A stretch of DNA of 36,396 nucleotides. It comes from Virgisporangium aliadipatigenens (lineage in GTDB: Bacteria > Actinomycetota > Actinomycetes > Mycobacteriales > Micromonosporaceae). The position numbers were made by a program, and so were the translations under genes. The notes beneath the pieces were generated by a model. It was not told the origin of the DNA and searched no databases. It worked only from the letters and a program-made list of their open reading frames with translations. The stretch lies in the NCBI RefSeq assembly GCF_016863615.1, contig NZ_BOPF01000066.1:1-36396 (forward strand), in the 5' to 3' direction. Positions 8,601-19,040 of the stretch are shown one piece after another. Within the stretch, counting starts at the first letter, position 1, and each line of letters starts with the position of its first letter.

Positions 8601-10861
8601 GCACGGCGCTCGTCGACGCGCCCACGACGGGAGGACCGGCCGTCGCGGGCGCGCGTTCGCCGCTGCGCTGGGCGCCGCTGGCCGTCACGCTGCTCTTCAC
8701 CGCCGGGGCGCTGATCGCCACGGGCACACCCGTCCTCGACATCCTCAAGTACGCGCTGTACACGCTCGGGGCCGTTCTGGTGCCGGGGACGCTGGTGTAC
8801 CGCGCCGTCCGGCCGACCGTGCACTCGCTCGTCGACGACCTGGCGATGGGCATCGCCGTCGGCCTCGTGCTGGAGATCGCCGGCTGGGCCGTCTTCGTCG
8901 GCCTCGGTGTGCCGGGGCTGCTGTGGCTGTGGCCGCTGGCCGTCGTGGTGCCGTTCGTGGCGGTGCCGCGGCTGCGCCGGCACTGGTGGGTGCGCGGGTA
9001 CACGCCGGTGCCGATCGGCTGGGCCTGGGTCGTCGCCGCGGCGGCCGTGTTCTTCGTCGGCTATCTCGCGTTGGCGTTCCTCCGAGTGAATCCGATACTG
9101 CCGGCGGGCGAGGACGACCGGCAGTACCTGGACCTGGCGTATCAGCTGTCGTTGGCCGGGGAAGCGGCCCACCGCTTCCCGCCGGACCTCCCGCAGGTGT
9201 CGGGGGAACCCCTCACCTACCACTGGTTCGGCCACATGCACATGGCCGTCGTGGGCCTGATCGGGCACATCGACCTGACCGTGGTCTCGCTGCGCCTCGC
9301 CGTCCCCGGGCTGTCGCTCGCCTCGGTGCTGCTGACCGCCGTCATCGGCTGGCGGGTCAGCGGGAAGCCGTACGCCGGCGCCGCCGCCGCGGTCCTCATG
9401 TGGGTCATCGGCGAGGTCAGCTTCAGCAACCCGCTGACCCAGCCGTTCGGCACGCAGGTGCGCTTCGCCGTGTGGCACGGGATGTCGCTGACCTACTCCT
9501 GGGTGTTCCTGCTGGCGCTGATCGGTGTCGTCGCCGTCCTCCTCGAACGCGCCCGCGCCACCGGCCTGTACGTCCTGGCGTTCCTGTTCATGCTGGCGTC
9601 CACCGGGGCCAAGGCGTCGTCCCTGCCGGTGGCGCTCGCCGCGCTGGGCATGGTGTGGCTCGCCCTGCTGGTGGCGAAGCGGCGCATCCCCTGGCCGGTC
9701 ACCGTGCTGATCGCGCTCGGCCTGGCGGCACAGCTGATCGCGACGGCCGTGCTGTTCCGGTTCCGCACCTACGGCCTCGCCCTGGACCCGCTGTCCAACC
9801 TCGCCGTCTTCTGGGACGGGCCGGCCGACCGTCCACTGTGGAAACACCTGCTGATCGTCGGCGGCGTGGTCCTCGGCTTCCTGGTGAACATGCAGATCCG
9901 GGGCCTGGCCGCCGGGCCGCTGCTGACCCGGAAGCCGCGGGAGTGGGAGCCGGTCGTGTGGTTCCTGCTCGGCGGCGCGCTCGCCGGGCCGGCGCTGTAC
10001 CTGGCGTTCAGCACGGTCAACGCGCAGTACTTCGCGCGGGCCGGCTTCACGTTCCTGGTGCTGGCGGCCGGGTGGGGCTACGCGATCGCGCTGGAGAACG
10101 CCCGCCTCACCCGGCGGGCGTTGGTGGCGCTCGCGTCGGGCTCGGCTCTTCTCGCGCTGGCCCTGCTCGCGGCGCAGGTCCGCTTCGCGTCGCCGGACCA
10201 GGGCACGCATCCGTACTCCCCGGTGCTGCCGATCCTGAAGTGGTCGGCCGGGCTCGCGCTGATCGGGGCGCTCGGTGCCGGTGCGTGGTTCGTCGGGCGG
10301 CGGTTCGCGCCGGCGCTGCGCGGCAGGGGCGTGCTGGTGGCGCTGACGTTCGTCATGCTGGCCGGTGCGCACCACCTGCCGATGGACGTGTACCAGACGC
10401 TCAAGGCGCCGCAGGGCGGGCCGTACTTCACCGCCCCGCTGCCGCGTTCCCGGGTGGACGCCGCGCGCTGGGTGCGGGCGCACAGCGATCCCGGGGACAT
10501 CGTCGCCACCAACGCGCACTGCCTGTACCCGCCCGCCGCCGGGCAGGACGTGTCGAACTGCGACGCGCGCGTCTTCTGGCTCAGCGGCTACGCCGGGCGT
10601 TCGGTGCTCGTCGAGGGCTGGGGCTTCGCGCCGCGCCCCACCGGGCCGTACGGGGAGTTCTGGGATCTGGAACGGTTGCGCGCCAACGACGCGGCGTTCC
10701 TCTCCCCCACGGCGGACGGGCTGCGCGACCTGCGCACCCGCTACAAGGTGCGGTACCTGGTGGTCGACCGGCGCAGCGGCACCGAGTCGCCGACGCTGGC
10801 ATCACTGGCCGACAAGCGCTACGACAACGGCCAGCTGGCGGTGTACGAAATCCGCCGCTGA
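8597..10861 (+). CDS. polytopic membrane protein, probable GT-C-like glycosyltransferase
   Basis: A 754-residue integral membrane protein with roughly a dozen or more hydrophobic segments across residues 20-600 and a soluble, probably extracytoplasmic C-terminal region (about 605-754). After the fifth helix comes an acidic loop, EDDRQYLDLAYQLS, then a YHWFGHMHMA segment. This recalls the loop-1 acidic motif of GT-C enzymes that use polyprenyl-phosphate sugars. The C-terminal domain has RWVRAHSDPGDIVATNAHC and YLVVDRR, which are common in actinobacterial GT-C-like proteins. ATG 8597 overlaps the GT2 stop as ATGA, so the pair is coupled: GT2 would charge the lipid carrier and this protein would transfer the sugar. 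The acceptor is unknown, and the GT-C assignment is inference from topology. Confidence 0.65.
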   Translation: MSTALVDAPTTGGPAVAGARSPLRWAPLAVTLLFTAGALIATGTPVLDILKYALYTLGAVLVPGTLVYRAVRPTVHSLVDDLAMGIAVGLVLEIAGWAVFVGLGVPGLLWLWPLAVVVPFVAVPRLRRHWWVRGYTPVPIGWAWVVAAAAVFFVGYLALAFLRVNPILPAGEDDRQYLDLAYQLSLAGEAAHRFPPDLPQVSGEPLTYHWFGHMHMAVVGLIGHIDLTVVSLRLAVPGLSLASVLLTAVIGWRVSGKPYAGAAAAVLMWVIGEVSFSNPLTQPFGTQVRFAVWHGMSLTYSWVFLLALIGVVAVLLERARATGLYVLAFLFMLASTGAKASSLPVALAALGMVWLALLVAKRRIPWPVTVLIALGLAAQLIATAVLFRFRTYGLALDPLSNLAVFWDGPADRPLWKHLLIVGGVVLGFLVNMQIRGLAAGPLLTRKPREWEPVVWFLLGGALAGPALYLAFSTVNAQYFARAGFTFLVLAAGWGYAIALENARLTRRALVALASGSALLALALLAAQVRFASPDQGTHPYSPVLPILKWSAGLALIGALGAGAWFVGRRFAPALRGRGVLVALTFVMLAGAHHLPMDVYQTLKAPQGGPYFTAPLPRSRVDAARWVRAHSDPGDIVATNAHCLYPPAAGQDVSNCDARVFWLSGYAGRSVLVEGWGFAPRPTGPYGEFWDLERLRANDAAFLSPTADGLRDLRTRYKVRYLVVDRRSGTESPTLASLADKRYDNGQLAVYEIRR

Positions 10862-10880
10862 CCCCTGAGGGCCAGCGGCG
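10853..10880. terminator. bidirectional terminator between convergent genes
   Basis: CGCCGCTG (10853-10860) pairs perfectly with CAGCGGCG (10873-10880), and part of the loop (CCCTGAGGG) can extend the stem. It begins inside the last codons of the membrane-protein gene and ends 12 nt before the ettA stop, so it can terminate both. Confidence 0.65.
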
Positions 10881-10891
10881 GATCGCGGAGA

Positions 10892-12568
<1,677 letters not shown>

Positions 12569-12604
12569 CGTGTTGCGCCCCTTCGGGGAAGTTGAACGAG
12601 AGAC

Positions 12605-12633
12605 GGGCCACCCGGAATTGTCCCAGGTGGCCC
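12605..12633. terminator. terminator hairpin upstream of ettA
   Basis: GGGCCACC (12605-12612) pairs perfectly with GGTGGCCC (12626-12633) around a 13-nt loop. It lies after the stop of the minus-strand membrane-anchored gene and before ettA, so it probably separates the two transcripts. Confidence 0.6.
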
Positions 12634-12664
12634 GCCGCGGCCCAAATCGGCCCGTGACCTGCGA

Positions 12665-13261
12665 TCAGTCTCCCCAGCGGTCGATGGCGCGCTCGTTGGA
12701 GTCGTCCCTGCCGTTGATCGTGATCCGCAGGTAGTCGTGCCCGACGTAGTACTTCGTCGTCGCGCCGTCGTTGCCGACGTTGGTGGCCACGTAGGCGTCG
12801 CCGTCCCTCGTCACGTCGGAGAGGCAGATCGAGTCGTTCGACATGGCGGCGGTGAACGGCTTGCCGCGCCGGTGGCCCTGGTAGAAGAGCTTGTTGTCGG
12901 GCGACTTGCAGATCCAGGCCTCGGACTTGTCGGTCACGATCGACCGGACCGCGATCAGGTTGGCGATGCCGGTGGCGTCCCTGGTCTGCTTCGGGCACTG
13001 GTCCTTGACGGCGGCCGGATAGCCACCGCCGGAGCTGCCGCCGCCCGGGGCCTTCGAGGCGCCGGCCGTGGCCTGCGGCGGAGCGGACGACGCGGCGTCG
13101 AATGGCGGCGCTCCCGTGTTGCTGTCGCCCGCGCCTTTGCTCTTGGCGAGGATCACGCCGACCGAGGCGCCCAACACCGTGAGAAACACCAACGCGAGCA
13201 CCACCACGAAGGTCGTCGACCGGCCACCCGGCCGGTCCGCGGTCGCGTCCAGCTCTGACAT
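12665..13261 (-). CDS. membrane-anchored protein of unknown function
   Basis: A 198-residue protein of a common actinobacterial type that I cannot name. A short cytoplasmic N-terminus (about 1-16) precedes one transmembrane helix (about 17-38). A Pro/Ala/Gly/Ser linker (about 40-80) leads to an exported C-terminal domain with two cysteines early on (in DQCPKQT and AWICKS) and one in SICLSDV, suggesting disulfide bonding. ATG 13261 is preferred to the upstream in-frame ATG at 13330 because GGGAG sits 7 nt before it. It is divergent from otsA and followed by a hairpin. No enzymatic motif is visible. Confidence 0.7.
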   Translation of the reverse strand: MSELDATADRPGGRSTTFVVVLALVFLTVLGASVGVILAKSKGAGDSNTGAPPFDAASSAPPQATAGASKAPGGGSSGGGYPAAVKDQCPKQTRDATGIANLIAVRSIVTDKSEAWICKSPDNKLFYQGHRRGKPFTAAMSNDSICLSDVTRDGDAYVATNVGNDGATTKYYVGHDYLRITINGRDDSNERAIDRWGD

Positions 13262-13472
13262 ATTCGCTCCCGACGTGTGTGAACCCGGCGAGTCTGGCAT
13301 TACCGTCGGAGCACCTCCAACGACCCCCACCGATCACGGCACGATTCTGGGACGACCCCGCAAGCGTGTCCGCACCCCGACAGGCGCTAGGTAGCGTGTT
13401 GCTGTCGCACAGCGCTGACGCCGGAAGGAAGCCCCGGGGCACGTCCCACGGGGTGGAAGGGATCTGACAGAG

Positions 13473-14885
13473 GTGGCTGGAAGCAGTTCGTTCGTCGTCG
13501 TCGCCAACCGACTCCCCGTCGACCAGGTCAACACCCCGGAGGGACCGACCTACCGCCGCAGCCCGGGCGGACTGGTCACCGCACTGCAGCCCGTGCTCGC
13601 CCAGCACAAGGGCACCTGGATCGGGTGGACCGGGGCCACCACGAAGCATGAGGATCGGGCGCCGGAGGCGTTCGAGCTGGACGGGATGGAGCTGTATCCG
13701 GTCCCGCTGTCCCCCTCGGAGATGGAACGCTACTACGAGGGCTTCTCCAACTCGAGCCTGTGGCCGCTCTACCACGACGCGGTCGAACAGCCCGTGTACA
13801 AGCGGCGCTGGTGGGAGGAGTACCGGCGGGTCAACCAGCGGTTCGCCGACGCCACCGCGAAGGTCGCCGCGCAGAACGCGACCGTCTGGGTGCAGGACTA
13901 CCAGCTGCAACTGGTTCCGGCGATGCTCCGCGAGCAGCGGCCCGACCTGCGGATCGGCTTCTTCCTGCACATCCCGTTCCCGCCGGTGGAGCTGTTCAAC
14001 CAGTTGCCGCGCCGGGCGGAGGTACTCAAGGGGCTGCTCGGGGCCGACCTCGTCGGGTTCCAGCGGCCACTCGGCGCGCACAACTTCCTCCAGCTCACGC
14101 GGCACGTGCTGGGCCTTCGGCCGCGCGGCGACAGCGTCGAACTGCCGGACGGGCGCACCGTCGTCGCGGGGGCGTTCCCGATCTCCATCGACTTCGCGGA
14201 GATGCAGAACCTGGCCCAGAACCCGGAGGTGATCCAGCGTTCCGAGGAGATCCGCTCGGAGCTGGGCAATCCGCGTTCGGTCATCCTCGGGGTGGACCGG
14301 CTGGACTACACCAAGGGCATCGAGCGGCGCCTGAAGATCTTCCGGGAGCTGCTGACCGAGAAGCGCCTGACCGCCCCCGAGGTGGTGATGGTGCAGGTCG
14401 CCACGCCCAGCCGGGAACGGATCGAGCAGTACCAGTCACTGCGGGTGAAAGTCGAGCGCGAGGTCGGTCGGATCAACGGGGAGTACGGCCGGGTGGGGCA
14501 GGCCGCCGTGCACTATCTGCACCAGTCGTACAGTCGCACCGAACTGGCCGCGTTGTACCGTGCTGCGGACGTCATGATGGTCACCCCCCTCCGGGACGGG
14601 ATGAACCTCGTGGCGAAGGAGTACGTCGCAGCACGCGTGGACAATGCGGGGGCGTTGGTGCTGAGTGAGTTCGCGGGTGCCGCGGCCGAGCTGCGGCAGG
14701 CGTTCCTGTGCAACCCGCACGACCTTGACGGCGTTAAGGAGTCGTTGATGCGCGCCGTCACCATCGATCCGACAGACGCGGCGCGGCGTATGCGTACGAT
14801 GCGCCGGCACCTCCGAACCCACGACGTTCAGGCGTGGGCGGAATCCTTCCTGACCGCTCTTGACCGAACAGGCCGAACGGCATGA
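13473..14885 (+). CDS. otsA: trehalose-6-phosphate synthase
   Basis: A 470-residue GT20 enzyme that makes trehalose 6-phosphate from UDP- or ADP-glucose and glucose 6-phosphate. Family signatures are [10 protein letters not shown] near the N-terminus, the GGL donor-binding loop, [22 protein letters not shown], the [14 protein letters not shown] motif, and [16 protein letters not shown] near the end. The length is normal and the start is GTG 13473; the nearest purine-rich site (GGAAGG) is about 13 nt upstream. The stop overlaps the next start as ATGA, so it is coupled to the OtsB-GH15 fusion. It is divergent from the membrane-anchored unknown. Confidence 0.95.
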   Translation: MAGSSSFVVVANRLPVDQVNTPEGPTYRRSPGGLVTALQPVLAQHKGTWIGWTGATTKHEDRAPEAFELDGMELYPVPLSPSEMERYYEGFSNSSLWPLYHDAVEQPVYKRRWWEEYRRVNQRFADATAKVAAQNATVWVQDYQLQLVPAMLREQRPDLRIGFFLHIPFPPVELFNQLPRRAEVLKGLLGADLVGFQRPLGAHNFLQLTRHVLGLRPRGDSVELPDGRTVVAGAFPISIDFAEMQNLAQNPEVIQRSEEIRSELGNPRSVILGVDRLDYTKGIERRLKIFRELLTEKRLTAPEVVMVQVATPSRERIEQYQSLRVKVEREVGRINGEYGRVGQAAVHYLHQSYSRTELAALYRAADVMMVTPLRDGMNLVAKEYVAARVDNAGALVLSEFAGAAAELRQAFLCNPHDLDGVKESLMRAVTIDPTDAARRMRTMRRHLRTHDVQAWAESFLTALDRTGRTA

Positions 14886-17539
14886 CCGAACCCACCGCCG
14901 ACCGCCCGGCGAATTCCGACCGACCCGCTGTCCCGACCGGCCTCGCGCCGGTGAGCGGCGCCGGCCTTTCCGAGGTCCCCCTTCCCCCGCCCGACGCGCT
15001 GGACCCCTCACTGCGCGCCGCGCTGGCGAAGGTGGCCCGGGTCCCGTGGCTGCTCATCGCCTGCGACTACGACGGGACCCTCGCACCGATCGTGGAGGAC
15101 CCCACCAAGGCCGCCCCGCTGCCCGAGGCGGTGGCCGCGATCCGTGCGCTGGCGGCACTTCCGCAGACGGCCGTCGCCGTCATCTCCGGGCGTGCGCTGC
15201 GCGATCTCGCGGCGCTGTCCCGCCTGCCCAGCGAGGTGTACCTCGTGGGCAGTCACGGCTCCGAGTTCGACGTCGGCTTCGTCGACGCCCTGCCGGCCGA
15301 CCGGCTCCGGCTGCGCGCCGAACTCTATGACGTTCTCCAGGAAATCGTGCGGGACCAGCCCGGGATCAAGCTGGAGGTGAAGCCGGCCAGCGTGGCGGTC
15401 CACACCCGAAACGCCGCCCGCGACGTGGCGGAGCGGGTCGTCGAAGCGGTTCGGAGCGGACCGGCTTCGTGGGCGGACATCCAGGTGACCCACGGCAAGG
15501 AGGTCGTCGAACTCTCGGTGATCACCACGCACAAGGGCACCGCGCTGGACACGCTGCGCACCCAGCTGTCGGCCAGCGCCGTCGTGTTCACCGGCGACGA
15601 CGTCACCGACGAGAACGCCTTCGCTCACCTGCACGGCCCCGACGTGGGCGTGAAGGTCGGCCCGGGCGAGACCGCGGCGCAGTATCGGGTGGACGACCCG
15701 ATGGACTCGGCGCGGATGCTCGCGCTGCTGCTGCAGACCCGGCGCAAGTGGCTCTTCGGCGAGCGCGCCGTCCCGATCGAGCGACACTCGATGCTCGCCA
15801 ACGGGCGCACCGTGGCGCTGCTGACGCCCGACGCCCGGGTGAGCTGGCTGTGCCACCCGCGTCCGGACTCGGCGGCGCTCTTCGCCGACCTGCTCGGTGG
15901 CGCGCCGGCCGGTCACTTCACGATCGCGCCGGAGCGCGGCGGGCTGCCGCTCGGCCAGCGTTACCGGCCGCGCACGATGACGATCGAGACCCGCTGGTCC
16001 GGCCTCACGGTCACCGACTTCCTCGACCACACGCCCGTCGCCGGCGCCAACGGCGACCCGGGCAACGCGCTCGTGCGGGTCCTCTCCGGGACCGGCCGGG
16101 CGGTGGTCGAGTTCGCGCCGCGGCCGGAGTTCGGGCAGGTGGCGATCAGGCTCCAGCCGCTCGGCGACGGCCTGGTGGTGCTCGGTTCGGCCGAGCCGAT
16201 GGCGCTCTACTCCCCGGGTGTGGAGTGGGACATCATCGACGACGGCGGGACCGACTCGGCGCGCGCGGTCGTCGACCTGGCCGCCCTGGGCGGGTCTCTT
16301 CCGTTGGAACTGCGGCTGGGCACCGGAAGCACCGAGCCGCACACGCTCGACGCCGCCCAGCGGCAGGCCGCCACGGAGAACTCCTGGAACGACTGGGCCA
16401 ATTCGCTCAAGCTGCCCGGCACGGCCCGCGACGCCGTGCTGCGCAGCGCGCTCACGCTGCGCGGCCTGTGGTACGAGCCGTCGGGCGGCTTCATGGCGGC
16501 GGCCACCACGTCGCTGCCGGAGGAACTGGGCGGCATCCGCAACTGGGACTACCGCTACTGCTGGCCCCGCGACGCCGCGCTGACCGGGCGGGCGCTGGTC
16601 GACCTCGGGTCGTTCGAGGAGGCGGAGGCGCTGCTGGCGTGGATGCTCCGGGTCGTCGAGCACACCGGCGGCCACCCCGAACGCCTCCACCCGCTGTACA
16701 ACCTCGACGGCACCGAGCTGGGTCCGGAGGCGGTCATCGAGACGCTGCCGGGCTACGCCGGTTCGCGGCCGGTGCGCGTCGGGAACGCCGCCAACCGGCA
16801 GGTGCAGCTGGACGTGTTCGGCCCGGTGGCGGACCTGATCTTCGCCCTCGGCGAGGTGCGGGAGCCGGCCGCGGCCGACATCGAGCTGATGGAGAACATG
16901 GTCGAGGCCGTGGCGCGCCGCTGGCACGAGCCCGACCACGGGCTGTGGGAGGCCCGCCGGCCGCCCCGGCACTACGTGTACTCCAAGGTGATGTGCTGGC
17001 TGACGGTCGACCGGGCGATCCGGCTGTTCGAGCGGCGGACCCGCGAGGTGCCGGCCGAGTGGCTGACGCTGCGCGACACCATCGCCGACAACGTCCTGAC
17101 CCACGGGTGGAGCGAGGAGGCCGGGGCGTACTCGGTCGCCTACGACGAACCGGAGCCGGACGCGGCGGCGCTGTGGATCGGCCTGTCCGGGCTGCTGCCG
17201 GAGGACGACCCGCGGTTCCTGGCGACGGTGCTCAAGGTCGAGGCCGACCTGCGCAGCGGGCCGACGGTGTACCGGTACCGCTGGGACGACGGCCTGCCGG
17301 GTCGCGAGGGCGGCTTCCACCTGTGCACGAGCTGGCTGATCGAGGCCTACCTGCGCACCGGCCGCCGAGCCGACGCGGAGGAGCTGTTCGAGCAGATGCT
17401 CGCGTGCGCGGGTCCGACGGGGCTGCTGCCCGAGGAGTACGACCCGGAGACGGAGCGCGGACTGGGCAACCACCCGCAGGCGTACTCGCACCTGGGCTTG
17501 GTCCGCTGCGCCCTTCTTTTGGAACAAAGAGCCATTTAG
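14882..17539 (+). CDS. OtsB-GH15 fusion: trehalose-6-phosphatase plus glucoamylase-like trehalase
   Basis: An 885-residue two-domain enzyme. The N-terminal ~280 residues are a HAD-type trehalose-6-phosphate phosphatase: the nucleophile motif DYDGT (Asp62, Asp64), SGR, GSHGSE, the HKGTAL lysine motif and the acidic [10 protein letters not shown]. From about residue 290 to the end is a complete GH15 (glucoamylase-like) module: [26 protein letters not shown] (about 555), a catalytic-acid candidate in DHGLWEAR (about 687) and a base candidate in LLPEEYDP (about 849). In actinobacteria GH15 proteins of this look are often trehalases. The polypeptide could thus dephosphorylate trehalose 6-phosphate and then split trehalose, or the second domain could act on another alpha-glucoside. 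It is coupled to otsA by ATGA, and a strong hairpin follows. Confidence 0.9.
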   Translation: MTEPTADRPANSDRPAVPTGLAPVSGAGLSEVPLPPPDALDPSLRAALAKVARVPWLLIACDYDGTLAPIVEDPTKAAPLPEAVAAIRALAALPQTAVAVISGRALRDLAALSRLPSEVYLVGSHGSEFDVGFVDALPADRLRLRAELYDVLQEIVRDQPGIKLEVKPASVAVHTRNAARDVAERVVEAVRSGPASWADIQVTHGKEVVELSVITTHKGTALDTLRTQLSASAVVFTGDDVTDENAFAHLHGPDVGVKVGPGETAAQYRVDDPMDSARMLALLLQTRRKWLFGERAVPIERHSMLANGRTVALLTPDARVSWLCHPRPDSAALFADLLGGAPAGHFTIAPERGGLPLGQRYRPRTMTIETRWSGLTVTDFLDHTPVAGANGDPGNALVRVLSGTGRAVVEFAPRPEFGQVAIRLQPLGDGLVVLGSAEPMALYSPGVEWDIIDDGGTDSARAVVDLAALGGSLPLELRLGTGSTEPHTLDAAQRQAATENSWNDWANSLKLPGTARDAVLRSALTLRGLWYEPSGGFMAAATTSLPEELGGIRNWDYRYCWPRDAALTGRALVDLGSFEEAEALLAWMLRVVEHTGGHPERLHPLYNLDGTELGPEAVIETLPGYAGSRPVRVGNAANRQVQLDVFGPVADLIFALGEVREPAAADIELMENMVEAVARRWHEPDHGLWEARRPPRHYVYSKVMCWLTVDRAIRLFERRTREVPAEWLTLRDTIADNVLTHGWSEEAGAYSVAYDEPEPDAAALWIGLSGLLPEDDPRFLATVLKVEADLRSGPTVYRYRWDDGLPGREGGFHLCTSWLIEAYLRTGRRADAEELFEQMLACAGPTGLLPEEYDPETERGLGNHPQAYSHLGLVRCALLLEQRAI

Positions 17540-17600
17540 GGCCTTTTTGCCACGGTCCGTCGTGGGTGCAGACCGCTGCTCCCGCGGCGGACCGCTCCGC

Positions 17601-17634
17601 TTCCCGGCAGGGCAGCTGCGCGCCCTGCCGGGAA
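17601..17634. terminator. terminator of the trehalose operon
   Basis: A perfect 13-bp stem (TTCCCGGCAGGGC at 17601-17613, GCCCTGCCGGGAA at 17622-17634) with an 8-nt loop lies between the convergent trehalose and cysG genes. Confidence 0.8.
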
Positions 17635-17662
17635 GACTCCGCTGCCAGATCCGGGGGTGGCC

Positions 17663-18874
17663 TCAGACGCGGGTCGCCGCGAGCACGCCGACCACGTCGC
17701 CGATCACCACCACCGCCGGCGGTTTCACCTGTGCGGCGGCCTCGGCCACCGTTGCCAGCGTGGCGTGCGTGACGTGTTGGACGCTCGTCGTCGCGTCCGC
17801 GACCACCGCTGCCGGGGTGTCGCCTGAGCGGCCGCCGGCCATCAGGGCCTCGGCGATCAGTGGGAGGTTCTTCAGGCCCATCAGGACGCAGATGGTGCCC
17901 TTGAGCCTGCCGAGGGCGGACCAGTCGACCTTGGACTCCGGGTGGCCGGGGCGCAGGTGTCCGGAGACGACGACCAGTTCGTGGGCGACGCCGCGGTGGG
18001 TCACCGGGATGCCGGCCGCCGCCGGAGCGGCCAGCGCGCTGGTCACCCCGGGCACCACGGTCACCGGCACGCCAGCCTCGGCGCATGCGAGCAGTTCCTC
18101 GCCGCCGCGGCCGAACAGGTACGGGTCGCCGCCCTTCAGCCGCACGACGCGGTGGCCGGCGAGGGCGCGTTCGACCAGGACGGCGTTGATCTCCTCCTGG
18201 GTGCGGGCCGGCCCGTAGGGAATCTTGGAGGCGTCCACCACCTCGACGTCCGGCCGCAGCTCGTCCAGCAGCAGCCCGGGCGCGAGCCGGTCGACGACCA
18301 CCACGTCGGCGGCCGCGAGGAGGCGCCGGCCCTTCACGGTGATCAGTTCCGGGTCGCCGGGGCCGCCGCCGACGAGTGCCACGGCTCCCTTGCCCCGTTC
18401 GGCCTCGCCCGCCGGTTCGTCGGCGGTCGCCAGGTACTCCCGGATCGCGTCGCGCACGGCCACGGCCCGCTTCGGCGCGCCGCCGCCCAGGACGGCGACC
18501 GTCACCGGGCCGTGGCGGGTCACGGCCGGCGTCCAGGCGGTCGCGGCGTGGCGGTCGTCGGCGCGCACGCAGAAGACGCGGCGTTCGCGGGCCGCCGCGC
18601 TGACGGCCGCCGCCGCGAGCCGGTCGTCGACCGCGACGTGCACCAGCCACGCCCCGTCCACGTCGGACGCCTCGAACCGGCGGTCGATCCAGGTGATCCG
18701 GCCGGCGTCGACGAACCCCTGCAGCGCCGGCGTGAGCGCGGGCGACACGAGCACGACCCGCGCGCCGGCGTCCAGCAGGGCCGGCACCCGCCGGGTGGCC
18801 ACCGATCCGCCGCCGACGACCAGCACCCGAAGGCCCTCGAGTTTCAGCCCCAGCGGATAGAGCACGCCGCTCAT
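17663..18874 (-). CDS. cysG: siroheme synthase / uroporphyrinogen-III C-methyltransferase
   Basis: A 403-residue CysG-type enzyme. The N-terminal ~150 residues form a Rossmann precorrin-2 dehydrogenase/ferrochelatase domain (VLVVGGGSVATRRVPALLDAGA). The C-terminal ~245 residues form the SAM-dependent methyltransferase domain, with VALVGGGPGDPELITVKG, VVRLKGGDPYLFGRGGEE, VVPGVTSALAAPAAAGIPVTHR and VVSGH. Together they convert uroporphyrinogen III to precorrin-2 and onward to siroheme, or supply precorrin-2 to cobalamin synthesis. The start ATG (18872-18874) overlaps the stop of the second repeat mini-ORF as ATGA and has GAGG 7 nt upstream, provided by the repeat. It is the last gene of the cobC-cobT operon. 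Confidence 0.92.
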   Translation of the reverse strand: MSGVLYPLGLKLEGLRVLVVGGGSVATRRVPALLDAGARVVLVSPALTPALQGFVDAGRITWIDRRFEASDVDGAWLVHVAVDDRLAAAAVSAAARERRVFCVRADDRHAATAWTPAVTRHGPVTVAVLGGGAPKRAVAVRDAIREYLATADEPAGEAERGKGAVALVGGGPGDPELITVKGRRLLAAADVVVVDRLAPGLLLDELRPDVEVVDASKIPYGPARTQEEINAVLVERALAGHRVVRLKGGDPYLFGRGGEELLACAEAGVPVTVVPGVTSALAAPAAAGIPVTHRGVAHELVVVSGHLRPGHPESKVDWSALGRLKGTICVLMGLKNLPLIAEALMAGGRSGDTPAAVVADATTSVQHVTHATLATVAEAAAQVKPPAVVVIGDVVGVLAATRV

Positions 18875-18957
18875 GCCGTCGCCTCGCTTCGCTCACCGGC
18901 GCCATGAGACGCGGAGCGCACAGTACTGACGATTCGCTCCCGCAAGCGTCCGCTCAT
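18871..18957 (-). CDS. repeat mini-ORF, copy 2 (28 codons)
   Basis: The second repeat unit encodes 28 residues starting MSGRLRERIVSTVR and ending GERSEATA. Its ATG overlaps the stop of copy 1 as ATGA, and its own stop overlaps the cysG start as ATGA. The peptide differs from copy 1 at one residue (Thr27 instead of Ala27). Codon choice is unusual for this genome (CGA twice, TTG, AGT, ACT, TCT, CAT, GCA), with about two-thirds GC at third positions. The frame is therefore probably there to carry ribosomes through the element rather than to make a selected peptide. Whether it is translated is untested. Confidence 0.5.
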   Translation of the reverse strand: MSGRLRERIVSTVRSASHGAGERSEATA

Positions 18958-19040
18958 GCCGCCGCCTCGCTTCGCTCACCGGCGCCATGAGACGCGGAGC
19001 GCACAGTACTGACGATTCGCTCCCGCAAGCGTCCGCTCAT
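18954..19040 (-). CDS. repeat mini-ORF, copy 1 (28 codons)
   Basis: The first repeat unit encodes 28 residues starting MSGRLRERIVSTVR and ending GERSEAAA. Its ATG overlaps the cobT stop as ATGA and its stop overlaps the start of copy 2 as ATGA. The start codon forms the base of the unit's hairpin. The length of 29 codons minus the 4-nt overlap gives the 83-bp period, so repeated duplication keeps the stop/start chain intact. No known domain is recognised in the peptide, which is basic and small. Confidence 0.5.
   Translation of the reverse strand: MSGRLRERIVSTVRSASHGAGERSEAAA

Larger units (their letters stand above)
18867..19040 (-). repeat. tandem 83-bp repeat between cobT and cysG
   Basis: Two direct copies (18867-18949 and 18950-19032) differ only at 18879/18962 (T versus C) and are followed by an 8-bp partial third copy (19033-19040). 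Read on the coding (minus) strand from ATG, each unit folds. ATGAG pairs with CTCAT, ACGC with GCGT and GGAGCG with CGCTCC, giving 15 bp in three blocks around a 16-nt loop containing the palindrome CAGTACTG. After the hairpin each unit has GGCGCC and then GAGCGAAGCGAGG, whose GAGG lies 7 nt before the next ATG. The repeat fills the whole space between the two genes. Confidence 0.95.

Noticed and set aside
18867-19040. CRISPR array or insertion-sequence remnant
   Set aside because: There are no spacers between units, only two direct copies, no flanking target duplications and no transposase. The unit structure is explained better by the ATGA-linked frames.
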